39,439 bases of DNA from a virus, in IMG/VR virus record IMGVR_UViG_3300037882_001111, positions 1 through 39,439 of that record; one strand, written 5' to 3'. The position numbers and the translations under genes were made by a program. Below are positions 1 through 7,926 of the stretch, piece by piece. Every line of letters starts with the position of its first letter. Within the stretch, counting starts at the first letter, position 1. The notes below the pieces were generated by a model that saw only the letters and a list, made by a program, of their open reading frames with translations, was not told the DNA's origin and searched no databases.

Positions 1-80
1 CCTACGCAAAAATGGTTGTGGGAGAATATAGGCGCTCCGCTGTATTATTGCGCTGATTGTCTTTTGGAAGTGAAGGTGAA
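1..80. repeat. Terminal redundancy, identical to 39360-39439
   Basis: The first 80 bases are identical to the last 80 bases of the window. Joining the ends restores one uninterrupted reading frame across the junction (start 39345, stop 261). The sequence is therefore a circular or circularly permuted molecule of 39,359 bp written with an 80-base overlap. The overlap could be an assembler artefact of a closed circle or a true short terminal repeat; the sequence cannot separate these. Confidence 0.95.
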
Positions 81-261
81 AATAGTAGAAGGCGGAGAAC
101 CAATTATTAAACGCCCCTGCAATTGTGAAGCTCAGATTATTGCTCCTCGTAAGGCTGTGTGCATGGGTGAGGGAAACGCAATTCATAAAGTGCCATTTCC
201 TGTAATGCGTGAAATTATTAAACAGCGTGTGATTGCAATGCTGACAGGGCGGTGCGGGTGA
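1..261 (+). CDS. Small zinc-ribbon-like protein (3' part; start lies at 39345)
   Basis: This is the C-terminal part of a gene whose ATG lies at 39345, across the circular junction. The complete product is 91 residues and begins MDKRSPTQKW. Four cysteines in two close pairs, CADC and CNC, could bind one zinc ion; a fifth cysteine follows in AVCMGEG. It sits between a surface-type structural gene (38909) and two paralogous structural genes, and its stop overlaps the next start. I do not recognise a named family. A small virion or assembly protein is a guess from position only. Calling a start at the in-frame TTG at 16 would be an artefact of the linear ends. Confidence 0.75.
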   Translation, partial: PTQKWLWENIGAPLYYCADCLLEVKVKIVEGGEPIIKRPCNCEAQIIAPRKAVCMGEGNAIHKVPFPVMREIIKQRVIAMLTGRCG

Positions 262-1142
262 GTGGGTTTAGAAACATATCTGCGATTGTGGAATCAGACG
301 AGGCTGGAAAGACGTATATTGGCCAGTTTCGTAAGGTTGTTTCGTCTGCGGCTACTATCACCTCATCATGGGTAGATTACAGCTATTTCGCAGGGCTTCC
401 TTTAGCAAACTTTTATGCCTCAACCCCCTTAGAATCAGCGTATCTCGACCCCTCTCGTGGTATTTTTATTCCTGATGTAAATGGCAGTCAGCACCTTAAA
501 AGCTTAATGTTGATGACAGGTTCAGCCGCCGCAGCCACTACCACGAACAGACTACAGCAAGCTGTATTATGTGATTACCTGATGTATTATCCGTTTATTG
601 ATACGGATGCCGTAGGGGAATTACAAGAGATGGTGCAAGCTGTCACGATTCCTCGTTATACAAGCGGCCAAGTCATTCTGATAGCACAGGCTGCCAGTTC
701 TAGAATTGGCCAATTCACTATGAATTATACCAATCAAGATGGGGTTTCTGGTAGGGTTTCGCCTAACGTGTTTACGCAGATTGTAGCGGGTGGTGGCCAA
801 TCATTGCTTGCTAATATATCTGGGGGTGGGTTCAACCCTTATATGCCATTGCAAGCGGGTGATTCTGGCGTAAAGTCAATCGAAAGCGTGACGTTTACCG
901 CTGCTGGTGGTGGATTAATGGCTTTAGTAATCGTAAACCCATTGCAAACACAGATGATGTTTGAGGAGTGCAGAACCAACTCAGGCGCATTTGGTAGCGC
1001 GTCACAGGTTGTTCGACCTATTCACCAAGCTGGATTACCTGAGATTAAAGAGGGTGCAACCTTGAATATATTTGCTAAATGTAACGGAGGCTCGGTTGCT
1101 TCATCGCAATTAGCTGGAATGATAGAAACTATTTGGAGCTAA
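258..1142 (+). CDS. Putative virion surface/decoration protein, paralog A
   Basis: A protein of about 294 residues rich in Gly, Ala, Ser and Thr, with predicted beta-strand character and no membrane segment. Near its C-terminal third it carries NPYMPLQAGDSGVKSIESVT. The next gene has the matching NPFLPLAAGDTGVSDIVNVT, so the two are tandem paralogs. I chose GTG at 258, which overlaps the previous stop (GTGA) and has AGGGCGG five bases upstream; GTG at 252 is the alternative. It lies in the head-gene region between portal and scaffold. A capsid decoration or head-fibre role is inferred from position and composition. No enzymatic motif is visible. Confidence 0.6.
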   Translation: MSGFRNISAIVESDEAGKTYIGQFRKVVSSAATITSSWVDYSYFAGLPLANFYASTPLESAYLDPSRGIFIPDVNGSQHLKSLMLMTGSAAAATTTNRLQQAVLCDYLMYYPFIDTDAVGELQEMVQAVTIPRYTSGQVILIAQAASSRIGQFTMNYTNQDGVSGRVSPNVFTQIVAGGGQSLLANISGGGFNPYMPLQAGDSGVKSIESVTFTAAGGGLMALVIVNPLQTQMMFEECRTNSGAFGSASQVVRPIHQAGLPEIKEGATLNIFAKCNGGSVASSQLAGMIETIWS

Positions 1143-1144
1143 AC

Positions 1145-2041
1145 ATGGGCTGGACTTCACAAGACGATTTAATAAATCAGATTACTACAAACGCAAAAAC
1201 AGGCACGACTATTTATAGTAAGACCCTGCCCGCCGCTGGTGTTGCTGGTGCATGGACTGACCTTGGCAACGCCGCTGGTATTCCCGTTGCCAACACTTGG
1301 GGGGCGGCCGATTTAACCTTTACCTCCACAGATGATACTTGGGCTGAGGGTACTCTTTATAAAGGAGGCGATGTATCTCCTGCAACCAAGCACTTTTTAA
1401 GCGCAGGTGTTTCCGCTGTTGCTGCTGCTGGCGCTCCTTGGTTCATCATGGCTGTTGACCAAGTGGGTTATGTAAAGCTTTCAGGAACAAACGTATCGAC
1501 CATAGGTTCCAAAGTAGTTACCATGACGGCTATTGGTTCCTCTGGTGCAAAGGTTGACCGCTATCCTAATGGTGTGGGTTTGCAGATGTATATGAGTGCA
1601 TCAGGCGCATTGGGCGCTAACGCTCCTACTTGCATCGTGAACTATCTCGACACAGGCGGATTATCTGGTGCAACTACTACATTCACTTCAACGGCATCAG
1701 TGGCAAGCGGAAACATTATTAATAGTGGAGCGGCGGCAAACAAATACAATCCATTCCTCCCATTGGCTGCTGGCGATACTGGCGTTTCTGATATTGTAAA
1801 CGTCACTTGGGCTGGTACGGCTCACGCTTCAGGAACGGTAATCTTGCACTTAGTCAAGCCACTTTGGGCGCTGCCTATCCCTGCTACTGGTGTTTACACA
1901 AAAGCAGATTTTGTGAATGCTATTCCTTCCCTACGCCGCATCCCAGATGGTGCAAATATTCAGTTTATCCTATTCCAAACTGGCGCAACCACTACAGGCG
2001 GCACTGTGTTTGCTGATTTCGACTGGGGTTATGGGGGCTAG
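1145..2041 (+). CDS. Putative virion surface/decoration protein, paralog B
   Basis: A 298-residue Gly/Ala/Thr-rich protein. The start is taken as ATG 1145, because GGAGC lies just upstream; a TTG at 1133 would add four residues. The C-terminal third shares NPFLPLAAGDTGV and a following IVNVTW segment with the preceding gene. The N-terminal third shares a similar W-x-D-x-x-x-x-A-G-[IL]-P pattern. Together these suggest an old tandem duplication followed by divergence. It ends with KPL and a Gly-rich tail. The likely role is as a structural head or decoration component, inferred from its place between portal and scaffold. There are no catalytic motifs. Confidence 0.6.
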   Translation: MGWTSQDDLINQITTNAKTGTTIYSKTLPAAGVAGAWTDLGNAAGIPVANTWGAADLTFTSTDDTWAEGTLYKGGDVSPATKHFLSAGVSAVAAAGAPWFIMAVDQVGYVKLSGTNVSTIGSKVVTMTAIGSSGAKVDRYPNGVGLQMYMSASGALGANAPTCIVNYLDTGGLSGATTTFTSTASVASGNIINSGAAANKYNPFLPLAAGDTGVSDIVNVTWAGTAHASGTVILHLVKPLWALPIPATGVYTKADFVNAIPSLRRIPDGANIQFILFQTGATTTGGTVFADFDWGYGG

Positions 2042-2917
2042 ATGCTAAGGCAGAACGGCAATGGAAATTCTTTAGGCTGCACTAGATTCTTTGGTGCTGG
2101 GACGCTTGGTAACGGCTCTTTCCCCTACATAAATATGGCAAACTCGCATAATAGCGGTTCTCGCTGTAATCTGTTTATGGGTGAGGCAAATATGTCTTAT
2201 ACCGCATCTATCCCTGATGGCACACGGCATCCTGTAGCTTGGCTTATGCCACAAAAAGCAGGGGGCTTACGTACATTTAATAATCTAAATGGCACAGGCA
2301 CTATTTCTGCCTCTATCCTTTCTGTGAAGCTATTAGAAGCCGCTATAGATGGGGAGGGCAACCTTACAGCATTTGGCTCACTTCTGGTGCAAGCCTTAGC
2401 TAATATCACAGGCTCAGGTGGTGTTAGTGATGCAGACCTTCTGGCGTTTCTAGCTATGGTTGCTGCTATTGGTGGCAGTGGTGATGCAGAAGGAACAGCA
2501 ACAGGCCTTGCAGAATTACTCGCAACACTTACAGGCAGTGGCACGCTGGAAGATTCCGTTATTTCAGGTATTGCAGAGCTTATTGCTGATTTAGTGGTGA
2601 CAGGCACAGGACTAACCGCTGGAGATGTTGCGTCTGCTGTATGGTCATCTGTTGCTTCGGCAAATGACATTGCTGGTTCAATGGGTGAAAAGCTTAACGA
2701 TGCAGGAAGCGCAAGCAATCCGTGGACTGAGGTTATAGAATCTGGCTACACCGCCGAGGAAATCCTACGCCTTATTTCTGCTGTATTGCTTGGTAAGGTA
2801 TCAGGTGCAGGCACAGGAGTAGAAACATTTACAGGCATTGATGGTGTGACCGATAGGGTAGTAGGTTCTGTGACATCTGTAGGTAATAGAACGAGCGTGA
2901 TTTTGGATGGTGCTTGA
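2042..2917 (+). CDS. Phage structural protein with helical Gly-Ser-Gly repeats and a conserved phage C-terminal domain
   Basis: A protein of 291 residues in three parts. The N-terminal region (about 1-105) is Gly/Asn-rich. The middle (about 105-205) has loose repeats of the pattern hydrophobic helix followed by TGSG, such as LANITGSGG and LATLTGSGT. The C-terminal domain (about 225-291) contains ESGYTAEEILRLISAVLLGK followed by a VETFTGIDGVTDRVV block. That last domain recurs at the C-terminus of many otherwise unrelated phage proteins near head or tail genes. The ATG lies directly after the upstream TAG. The exact role is unknown; a virion surface protein is most likely. Confidence 0.6.
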   Translation: MLRQNGNGNSLGCTRFFGAGTLGNGSFPYINMANSHNSGSRCNLFMGEANMSYTASIPDGTRHPVAWLMPQKAGGLRTFNNLNGTGTISASILSVKLLEAAIDGEGNLTAFGSLLVQALANITGSGGVSDADLLAFLAMVAAIGGSGDAEGTATGLAELLATLTGSGTLEDSVISGIAELIADLVVTGTGLTAGDVASAVWSSVASANDIAGSMGEKLNDAGSASNPWTEVIESGYTAEEILRLISAVLLGKVSGAGTGVETFTGIDGVTDRVVGSVTSVGNRTSVILDGA

Positions 2918-3258
2918 TGTATTTATCATCACAGTATTTTAGAGCTAAATGCTTCGATTCAAACTATTTTGGTAGCGGTGGCACTCCTATTGAATCTGTG
3001 CCATATACTTTAGGTAGTGGGTTTAGGTATCTAAGAAAAATAGAGCAGCCTACCCAACAAGAAGTTAAGAAAAATCAACAAAAAGCGATATTAAAAGCGG
3101 TAGCAATAAAGAAAAAAAGCCTAAGGCTTACTTATGACTATCCTGAAATAGAGCGGTTAGAAAAAGAAATAAAAGAAGCGCTGACCGTTTACATTAAAAT
3201 TCGCGCTATTAGAAAGTCCATTAAAAGACGTATTTCCTTATTATTATTAATCAACTAG
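2917..3258 (+). CDS. Small basic phage protein with YF-rich N-terminus
   Basis: A 113-residue protein starting at ATG 2917, overlapping the previous stop (TGATG). The N-terminus is aromatic, with SSQYFRAKCFDSNYFGSG. This resembles a class of small phage proteins that begin with repeated x-YF motifs upstream of capsid genes. The C-terminal two thirds is strongly basic and helical (many Lys/Arg, for example KKNQQKAILKAVAIKKK). The function is unknown. The position just before the scaffold gene suggests a minor head protein. Confidence 0.55.
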   Translation: MYLSSQYFRAKCFDSNYFGSGGTPIESVPYTLGSGFRYLRKIEQPTQQEVKKNQQKAILKAVAIKKKSLRLTYDYPEIERLEKEIKEALTVYIKIRAIRKSIKRRISLLLLIN

Positions 3259-3268
3259 GAGTTTTACC

Positions 3269-4123
3269 ATGTCAGAACAACAAGAACAAGTAGTAGAAGT
3301 AATGAGCTTTGCGGCACTTGCTGAAGCAATGAAAGATGATGCGCCAGCAGCAGTTGAACCAGCGGAAGAAGTAGAGCAAGAGGAAGTCGAGGAAGTTGAA
3401 CAGGAAGAGCAAGCAGAAGAAGAGCAAGCCCCTGTTGATGAAGCGCCTAAAAAGAAAACCTCCATGCTTGATGAATTGCGCGAGGAACGTAAAGAAAAGC
3501 GTGAGGAACGCCAATTGCGTCTTGCTGCTGAAGAGCGCGCTAACCGTTTAGAGCAACAAAACCGCGAAATACTGGAAGCTTTGAAAGGTGGAGCTGCTGC
3601 GCAAGAGCCTGAAGATGAGGCAATTGATGCGGAGCATATCAATCCTATTAAGGCTGAGTTACAACAAATGAAAGTAACCAATGCCCTTCGGGAAATTCAC
3701 GATTCAGGCGTGGAAGCGTTTGGTTCTGATTACAATGTGGCGCGTCAGATTCTTTTAGCTGCTGAAATGAAGGCTATTAAAGATGAGATTGAACCAGCGG
3801 GCTTTGGTGCAACGGATACCGAGATTAAAAACCTTGCCAGCCAGCGAGTTCGTCAACGCGAATTAAACCTTTTACAATCTAACAAAAATGTGGCAGAGTA
3901 CACATGGAAACGAGCAAATTCTATTGCTGCACAATTCAAAGTTAATGATAGCCCTAAAAAGCCTAGTGGCAAAGTCGATATGGCTGCAATCACTAAGGCA
4001 AGGCAAGAATCTGAAATTGCCCCTGTGAAGCGTCAAGCGTCTGGTGGTAATCAAGCAGGAAGCATGGCGGATTATGAAGCTATGTTTGCTGCGGAAGATA
4101 AAATGCGCGGCGGGTTATCGTAA
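3269..4123 (+). CDS. Capsid scaffolding protein (predicted)
   Basis: A 284-residue protein directly upstream of the major capsid gene, the usual place of a scaffold. Residues 1-60 are extremely acidic (long Glu/Ala stretches). Residues about 65-110 are a charged coiled coil with ELREERKEKREERQ and LEQQNREILEAL. The C-terminal part is helical and Gln/Lys-rich and ends near a Met/Gly tail. This acidic plus coiled-coil layout is typical of phage scaffolds, which guide coat assembly and then leave the procapsid. A good AGGAG ribosome site precedes ATG 3269. No protease motif is visible. The identification rests on composition and position, not on a sequence signature. Confidence 0.75.
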   Translation: MSEQQEQVVEVMSFAALAEAMKDDAPAAVEPAEEVEQEEVEEVEQEEQAEEEQAPVDEAPKKKTSMLDELREERKEKREERQLRLAAEERANRLEQQNREILEALKGGAAAQEPEDEAIDAEHINPIKAELQQMKVTNALREIHDSGVEAFGSDYNVARQILLAAEMKAIKDEIEPAGFGATDTEIKNLASQRVRQRELNLLQSNKNVAEYTWKRANSIAAQFKVNDSPKKPSGKVDMAAITKARQESEIAPVKRQASGGNQAGSMADYEAMFAAEDKMRGGLS

Positions 4124-4277
4124 GTTCGTTACAGGAACGTAAACCCTGAGAGACTAAAGCGCGTGGCAGTTCGCAAACTGCATGTTGCTTGCCTGACATA
4201 TAGGCATGTTCGCTTGATAGAGCGTTAAACTTATCATTACTTTTTGATTCTTTTAACATTTCACAAGGAGCATTCAC
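4124..4277 (+). promoter_or_regulatory. Structured leader between scaffold and major capsid genes
   Basis: A 154-base gene-free stretch in an otherwise tightly packed operon. It holds three successive small hairpins: GCAGTT/AACTGC around a CGCA loop (4166-4181), TGCC/GGCA (4190-4206) and CGCT/AGCG around TTGATAG (4211-4224). An imperfect direct repeat, GCATGTTGCTTG (4180-4191) versus GCATGTTCGCTTG (4204-4216), is also present. AAGGAG lies just before the capsid ATG. Likely roles are an mRNA stabilising or processing element, or a capsid-specific promoter, to raise capsid expression. I see no convincing -35/-10 pair. Confidence 0.45.
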
Positions 4278-5459
4278 ATGCCTACCGCAATCGGTACACT
4301 TTCACAGGGTAACGCTACCTTCGACTTAACGAAGCAGTCGTCCCGCCTATTCTATGAAGTAAAAACAGATGACCTTATGGCTATTCTGGGTGAAGCTGGT
4401 GTAATTTCACCAGAGCAAAAACTCACTCAAGAATCTGGTACTTCCGTACAGCTTCAAAACATCCTGCGCCGTGATTCTAAAGGCACAACTGGCGATGCTG
4501 ATTTCTACAGCACTGCTACGCCTTATGAGTACGGCACTCGTACACTGACTATCAATAAGCTGACAGATAGCTACAGCTATCCAATGAAAGGCACGTTGAC
4601 CCAACAAATCCACCCTGCTGACCTTCGGGCAGATAAAGGGCGTGCATCTGTTGAGTGGATGAAGTCAATCATTCGTTACTCAGTGCTTAACCAAGCTGGT
4701 GGTAATACTGCAACCTCAATCACTGCCGCATGGAACGCTTCTACAGTATTCACTGGTGGTGACTTGACTAAGGTAACGGGTTATAACTCTGCCATTGCGC
4801 CTTCCGCTACCTTTAAGGGTATTGGTAATTTGGGCACTGGTGGCGTGACCACTGACCAAGGCGTTACATCTTCAAACACGCTGACTTTCCAAGACTTTCA
4901 GCGTGCGCGTGAAGCTTACAGCGTAACCACTACTGGCTTCACTTCATTCAACCGCATCCAAGGCAAGCCTTATGATGTAGTTGCTGTTGTAGGTACGTCA
5001 GGCATGAACCAGCTTCGCAACCAATCTTCTGCTGCGAACACTGCATTTAACTTGCAGCAAATGTTCTATAGCAAAATGGCTGGCGGCTTAAAAGAAATTA
5101 TGTTGTCTAACTTCATTGTTGACCGCATTTTGTTCATTGAAGTTGCTGACGATTACTTGCCACGCGGTGTGAACTCTGGCTCTAACGTTGAAGTAGCTAA
5201 CACTCGCCGCGCTGTTATCATGGGTGCAAACGCCTTAGACCTTGCTTATGGTAAGGGCTATACGCTACCAAATGGTGACATCACGGGTGGTTTCTCTGTG
5301 ATGATTGACGAGCAATACAAAAAAGCAAATGGCATTGGCTACGGCTTTATCCACGCGCTTTATGGATGCAAGAAAACACAGCTTGAAGGCTTCGGCGCAA
5401 ACGCTGGCGTACAGCGTGACCTCGCTACCTATGTAATAACACACTACACAGCACTATAA
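4278..5459 (+). CDS. Major capsid protein (N4 gp56 / DUF4043-like)
   Basis: A 393-residue protein with the length, position and composition of a HK97-fold coat protein. It lies after the scaffold and before the adaptor and nozzle genes. The N-terminal part has LTKQSSRLFYEVKTDDLMA. A central ADLRADKGRASVEWMKSIIR segment fits the spine helix. The C-terminal part has a run reading ALDLAYGKGY, then GGFSVMIDEQYKKANGIGYG, then a Gly-Cys-Lys-Lys segment, which resembles the N4 gp56 family of capsid proteins. The start is ATG with AAGGAG upstream. No protease site is evident. I am confident that it is the coat protein and less sure of the family name. Confidence 0.85.
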   Translation: MPTAIGTLSQGNATFDLTKQSSRLFYEVKTDDLMAILGEAGVISPEQKLTQESGTSVQLQNILRRDSKGTTGDADFYSTATPYEYGTRTLTINKLTDSYSYPMKGTLTQQIHPADLRADKGRASVEWMKSIIRYSVLNQAGGNTATSITAAWNASTVFTGGDLTKVTGYNSAIAPSATFKGIGNLGTGGVTTDQGVTSSNTLTFQDFQRAREAYSVTTTGFTSFNRIQGKPYDVVAVVGTSGMNQLRNQSSAANTAFNLQQMFYSKMAGGLKEIMLSNFIVDRILFIEVADDYLPRGVNSGSNVEVANTRRAVIMGANALDLAYGKGYTLPNGDITGGFSVMIDEQYKKANGIGYGFIHALYGCKKTQLEGFGANAGVQRDLATYVITHYTAL

Positions 5460-5471
5460 GGAGTATTAAAC

Positions 5472-5912
5472 ATGGTTGCATATACTGGAACAATTGATAT
5501 CGCTGGCAAAAATGGTGAAATAGGTTCTCAAAACTTTTGCCGTGGTAAATATGCGCTTGCGGGGGCATTAGCTAACACGGACACCATTACTTGGCCTAAC
5601 CTGTTGCCTTTGGCTGGCGGTAAGATTGTAGGGTTTCGATTCTACAGCTTAGAGCTTGATACCAATGCAACGCCTACCATGACTTTTACCGTTGGTAATA
5701 GTGATGATGCGGATGGTTATTTGGAAACTGTAAACGGTGGATTGCCAGCAACGCTTCCTGCAAATGGAAGCCAGCTTTCATACGCTGGTAATGGTGCTCT
5801 CATTGCGACTACTGTGACTAACCGCAATGTTGTCCTCACTGTAACAGGTGTTGTGGCGACAGGCGTTGCGGCGGGTAACCTCTTTGTTGAGATTATCTTA
5901 GAAGGCGTATAA
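5472..5912 (+). CDS. Small structural protein after the capsid gene
   Basis: A protein of 146 residues, rich in Thr, Val, Gly and Asn with predicted beta strands. It follows the capsid gene by 12 bases, with AAGGAG before ATG 5472. The centre contains GFRFYSLELDTNATPTMTFT, and the end alternates Val/Thr/Gly. Small beta-rich proteins in this position are often capsid-stabilising or decoration proteins. No family signature is recognised, so that role is positional inference. Confidence 0.6.
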   Translation: MVAYTGTIDIAGKNGEIGSQNFCRGKYALAGALANTDTITWPNLLPLAGGKIVGFRFYSLELDTNATPTMTFTVGNSDDADGYLETVNGGLPATLPANGSQLSYAGNGALIATTVTNRNVVLTVTGVVATGVAAGNLFVEIILEGV

Positions 5913-5928
5913 ACGAAGGGGCGGAGCG

Positions 5929-6546
5929 ATGGTTACATTATTGACGATGCGAGAGCAAATTAAGACGGAACTGTTGGTGAACGGTACTGCGCTTGATTCC
6001 TCGGTTGATAATGCGATTCGCTCCGCTCTCCGCATTATGCGGGGAAAAAGGTTTTTCTTTTTAGAATCAACCACGACTATCGCACTCCTTTCGGGTAATA
6101 GCTCGGTAGCTTTGCCTAGTGACTTTGCCGCAGCGGGTACATTCTCCATTGTTAATGGCTCGGCTGTTATGATGGATGGCGCAGGATATGACTATCTCAC
6201 TTATGATGAATTACAGCGCAAGTGGTTATATGTTGCCACGTTGCCTAACGGCCTTCCGCAAGCATGCGCGGTATTAAATGGCACACTTTATAACTCACAC
6301 ACGGCGAATCAGGATTATGCAATCCGATTAAATTATTTCAAAAAAGACGCGACATTACCAACAAGCGATACTGATACTTCAATCTGGTTTGATGATGGTT
6401 ATGACGTTATTCGCTCTCATGCGCGTAAGATATTCAAACAAGAAACCGAAGGCTACACGCCTGATGGCAACGATGATGCGCTGATAGCGATGTATTATGG
6501 CAATCTCTGCCAACAAGGTGCAATGTATAACGAGGGAGCTAGATAA
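5929..6546 (+). CDS. Head-tail adaptor protein (SU10/P22 gp4-like)
   Basis: A 205-residue protein. The N-terminal helix holds MREQIKTELLV followed by a VDNAIRSALRIMRGKRFFFL segment. Then come LLSGNSSVALPSDF and DYLTYDELQRKW, and later RLNYFKKDATLPTSDTDTSIW. The order short helix, then L-P-x-D-F turn, then 'YFKK' and 'W' strands is typical of the adaptor that docks under the portal in podoviruses such as SU10 and in related phages. It lies between capsid and tail nozzle genes, as expected. The start at ATG 5929 follows AAGGGGCGG; ATG 5947 is a possible internal alternative. Confidence 0.7.
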   Translation: MVTLLTMREQIKTELLVNGTALDSSVDNAIRSALRIMRGKRFFFLESTTTIALLSGNSSVALPSDFAAAGTFSIVNGSAVMMDGAGYDYLTYDELQRKWLYVATLPNGLPQACAVLNGTLYNSHTANQDYAIRLNYFKKDATLPTSDTDTSIWFDDGYDVIRSHARKIFKQETEGYTPDGNDDALIAMYYGNLCQQGAMYNEGAR

Positions 6547-7004
6547 TGGCTGTTACCACGAATTTAGGGTTGACCAAACCCACCGTAGGAGGCGATGGCG
6601 ACTTATGGGGCGGGTATCTTAACACTGACCTTGACGCGATTGACGCACAAGCGCCGCGTGCGATTGCTGTGGCCATTTCAGATGAAACAACGGCTATCAC
6701 GACAGGAACGGCAAAGGTAACTTTCCGTATGCCTTACGCCATGACTGTGACGGCGGTTCGGGCATCCCTTACCACAGCCTCAAGCTCAGGCATTCCCACG
6801 TTTGATATTAACGAGGCTGGCGTTTCGATTCTTTCTACGAAATTAACGATTGATGCAAATGAAAAAACTAGCACTACCGCTGCAACTCCTGTTGTGATTT
6901 CTGATACTGCGCTGGCGAATGATGCAGAGATAACGATAGATGTTGATGTTGCGGGTACTGGTGCAGCGGGAGCTAAAATATACATCATAGGGATTCTTGC
7001 ATAG
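6546..7004 (+). CDS. Tail/virion protein with conserved phage beta domain
   Basis: A 152-residue protein that overlaps the previous stop (TAATG). The N-terminus LGLTKPTVGGDGDLWGGYLN is a short motif common at the front of phage tail-fibre-like proteins. The rest forms a beta domain with KVTFRMPYAMTVTAVRASLT, INEAGVSILSTKLTI and DAEITIDVDV. That block recurs in many phage tail-associated proteins. The likely role is a receptor-side or surface component of the virion, possibly an adaptor between tail and fibre. The domain resemblance is from memory of the family, not from a search. Confidence 0.65.
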   Translation: MAVTTNLGLTKPTVGGDGDLWGGYLNTDLDAIDAQAPRAIAVAISDETTAITTGTAKVTFRMPYAMTVTAVRASLTTASSSGIPTFDINEAGVSILSTKLTIDANEKTSTTAATPVVISDTALANDAEITIDVDVAGTGAAGAKIYIIGILA

Positions 7005-7925
7005 ATGTTTCTTATCAACCCCTATTCCTTCGGAGGCGGTAACTTGTTTGCGGCTACTTCATCCGTGGGCAATGGTGGCACTCAAAACATTATCACTGGG
7101 CAAAATCTTGCGGCTGGTGGGTTAGTTTTTGGTAAAAACGTTGGTAGCGGCGGAGATTGGGCTTGCCGTGATACTGTTCGAGGCAATACTAAACGGCTTA
7201 TTCTTAATGCCAGTAATTCTGAGATAACAGATGGTGCTGGCTATTTAACATCGTTTAATAGTAACGGTGTGACGTATGGTGAAAACGCGAATGAAAACAC
7301 TAATGGTGTAGCTTGCTTAACGCTTTCATGGCTAGAGCAAGCTGGCTATATGGATGTGGTGACTTATAGCGGAAACTCAGCTAATCGCACTGTGGCGCAT
7401 AATTTAGGCGCGGCTTTCAAGTTTGGCATATTCAAAAGCCGTTCCGCTTCAGGTAAATGGATTGTTTATCATGATTCAATTGGCGCAACAAAATACCTTA
7501 CGCTAAATGAAACAACTGCGGCTATAACGGATAGCCAGCAATTCCAAGATACTGCACCAACGTCTAGCGTGTTTTCGTTAGGAACAAGTGGAGATGTCAA
7601 CGATGCGGCGGCTACTTACGTCGCCTACCTCTTTGCCCAGAAAGCAGGAAAAAGCAAGTTTGGGAGTTATACGGGGACGGGCGCAAGCAATGCAATTACA
7701 GGGCTAGGCTTCACTCCAAGATTAGTAATGGTTAAGCGCATTGATTCGACAGGCGATTGGTGGATTGCATATAAAGATGGTTCGACTGTTTACATGTTGA
7801 AGGCAAATGATACCGCAGCCAGAAGCGGTGCTTTAATGACATTCGATGCTGATGGCTTTACGCTTGGTGTATCAAGCAATGTAAACGCATCAAGCGCAAC
7901 CTACATCTATTCAGCGTGGGGTTGA
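7005..7925 (+). CDS. Putative tail-fibre/appendage protein with repeated lectin-like beta modules
   Basis: A 306-residue protein. Two repeated modules are visible. Residues about 110-215 carry AHNLGAAFKFGIFKSRSASG then GDVNDAAATYVAYLFAQ. Residues about 220-306 carry GLGFTPRLVMVKRIDSTGDW then SSNVNASSATYIYSAWG. Each runs [NG]LGFxPxLVxxKxxxxxGxW, a lysine/aspartate turn, then a closing N-A-x-x-A-T-Y strand. This pattern is common in phage appendage proteins (DUF7483-like). It is placed between two tail genes and probably decorates the tail or binds glycans. Confidence 0.6.
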   Translation: MFLINPYSFGGGNLFAATSSVGNGGTQNIITGQNLAAGGLVFGKNVGSGGDWACRDTVRGNTKRLILNASNSEITDGAGYLTSFNSNGVTYGENANENTNGVACLTLSWLEQAGYMDVVTYSGNSANRTVAHNLGAAFKFGIFKSRSASGKWIVYHDSIGATKYLTLNETTAAITDSQQFQDTAPTSSVFSLGTSGDVNDAAATYVAYLFAQKAGKSKFGSYTGTGASNAITGLGFTPRLVMVKRIDSTGDWWIAYKDGSTVYMLKANDTAARSGALMTFDADGFTLGVSSNVNASSATYIYSAWG

Positions 7926-7926
7926 T

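Noticed and set aside
2197-2718. 173-codon leftward frame opposite the 2042 gene
   Set aside because: It is a shadow of a Gly/Ser/Ala-rich gene; it has a Pro/Ser-rich composition and no ribosome site.
3247-3681. Leftward Ser/Cys-rich frame opposite the scaffold gene
   Set aside because: The composition is the complement of Glu/Lys codons in the scaffold; it is a shadow.
4215-4242. TTGATA followed by TATCAT as a capsid promoter
   Set aside because: Spacing is about 12 bases, too short for a sigma70-type promoter.
4080-4277. 65-codon leftward frame across the capsid leader
   Set aside because: It has no ribosome site, lies in the wrong direction within a rightward operon, and runs through the hairpins.
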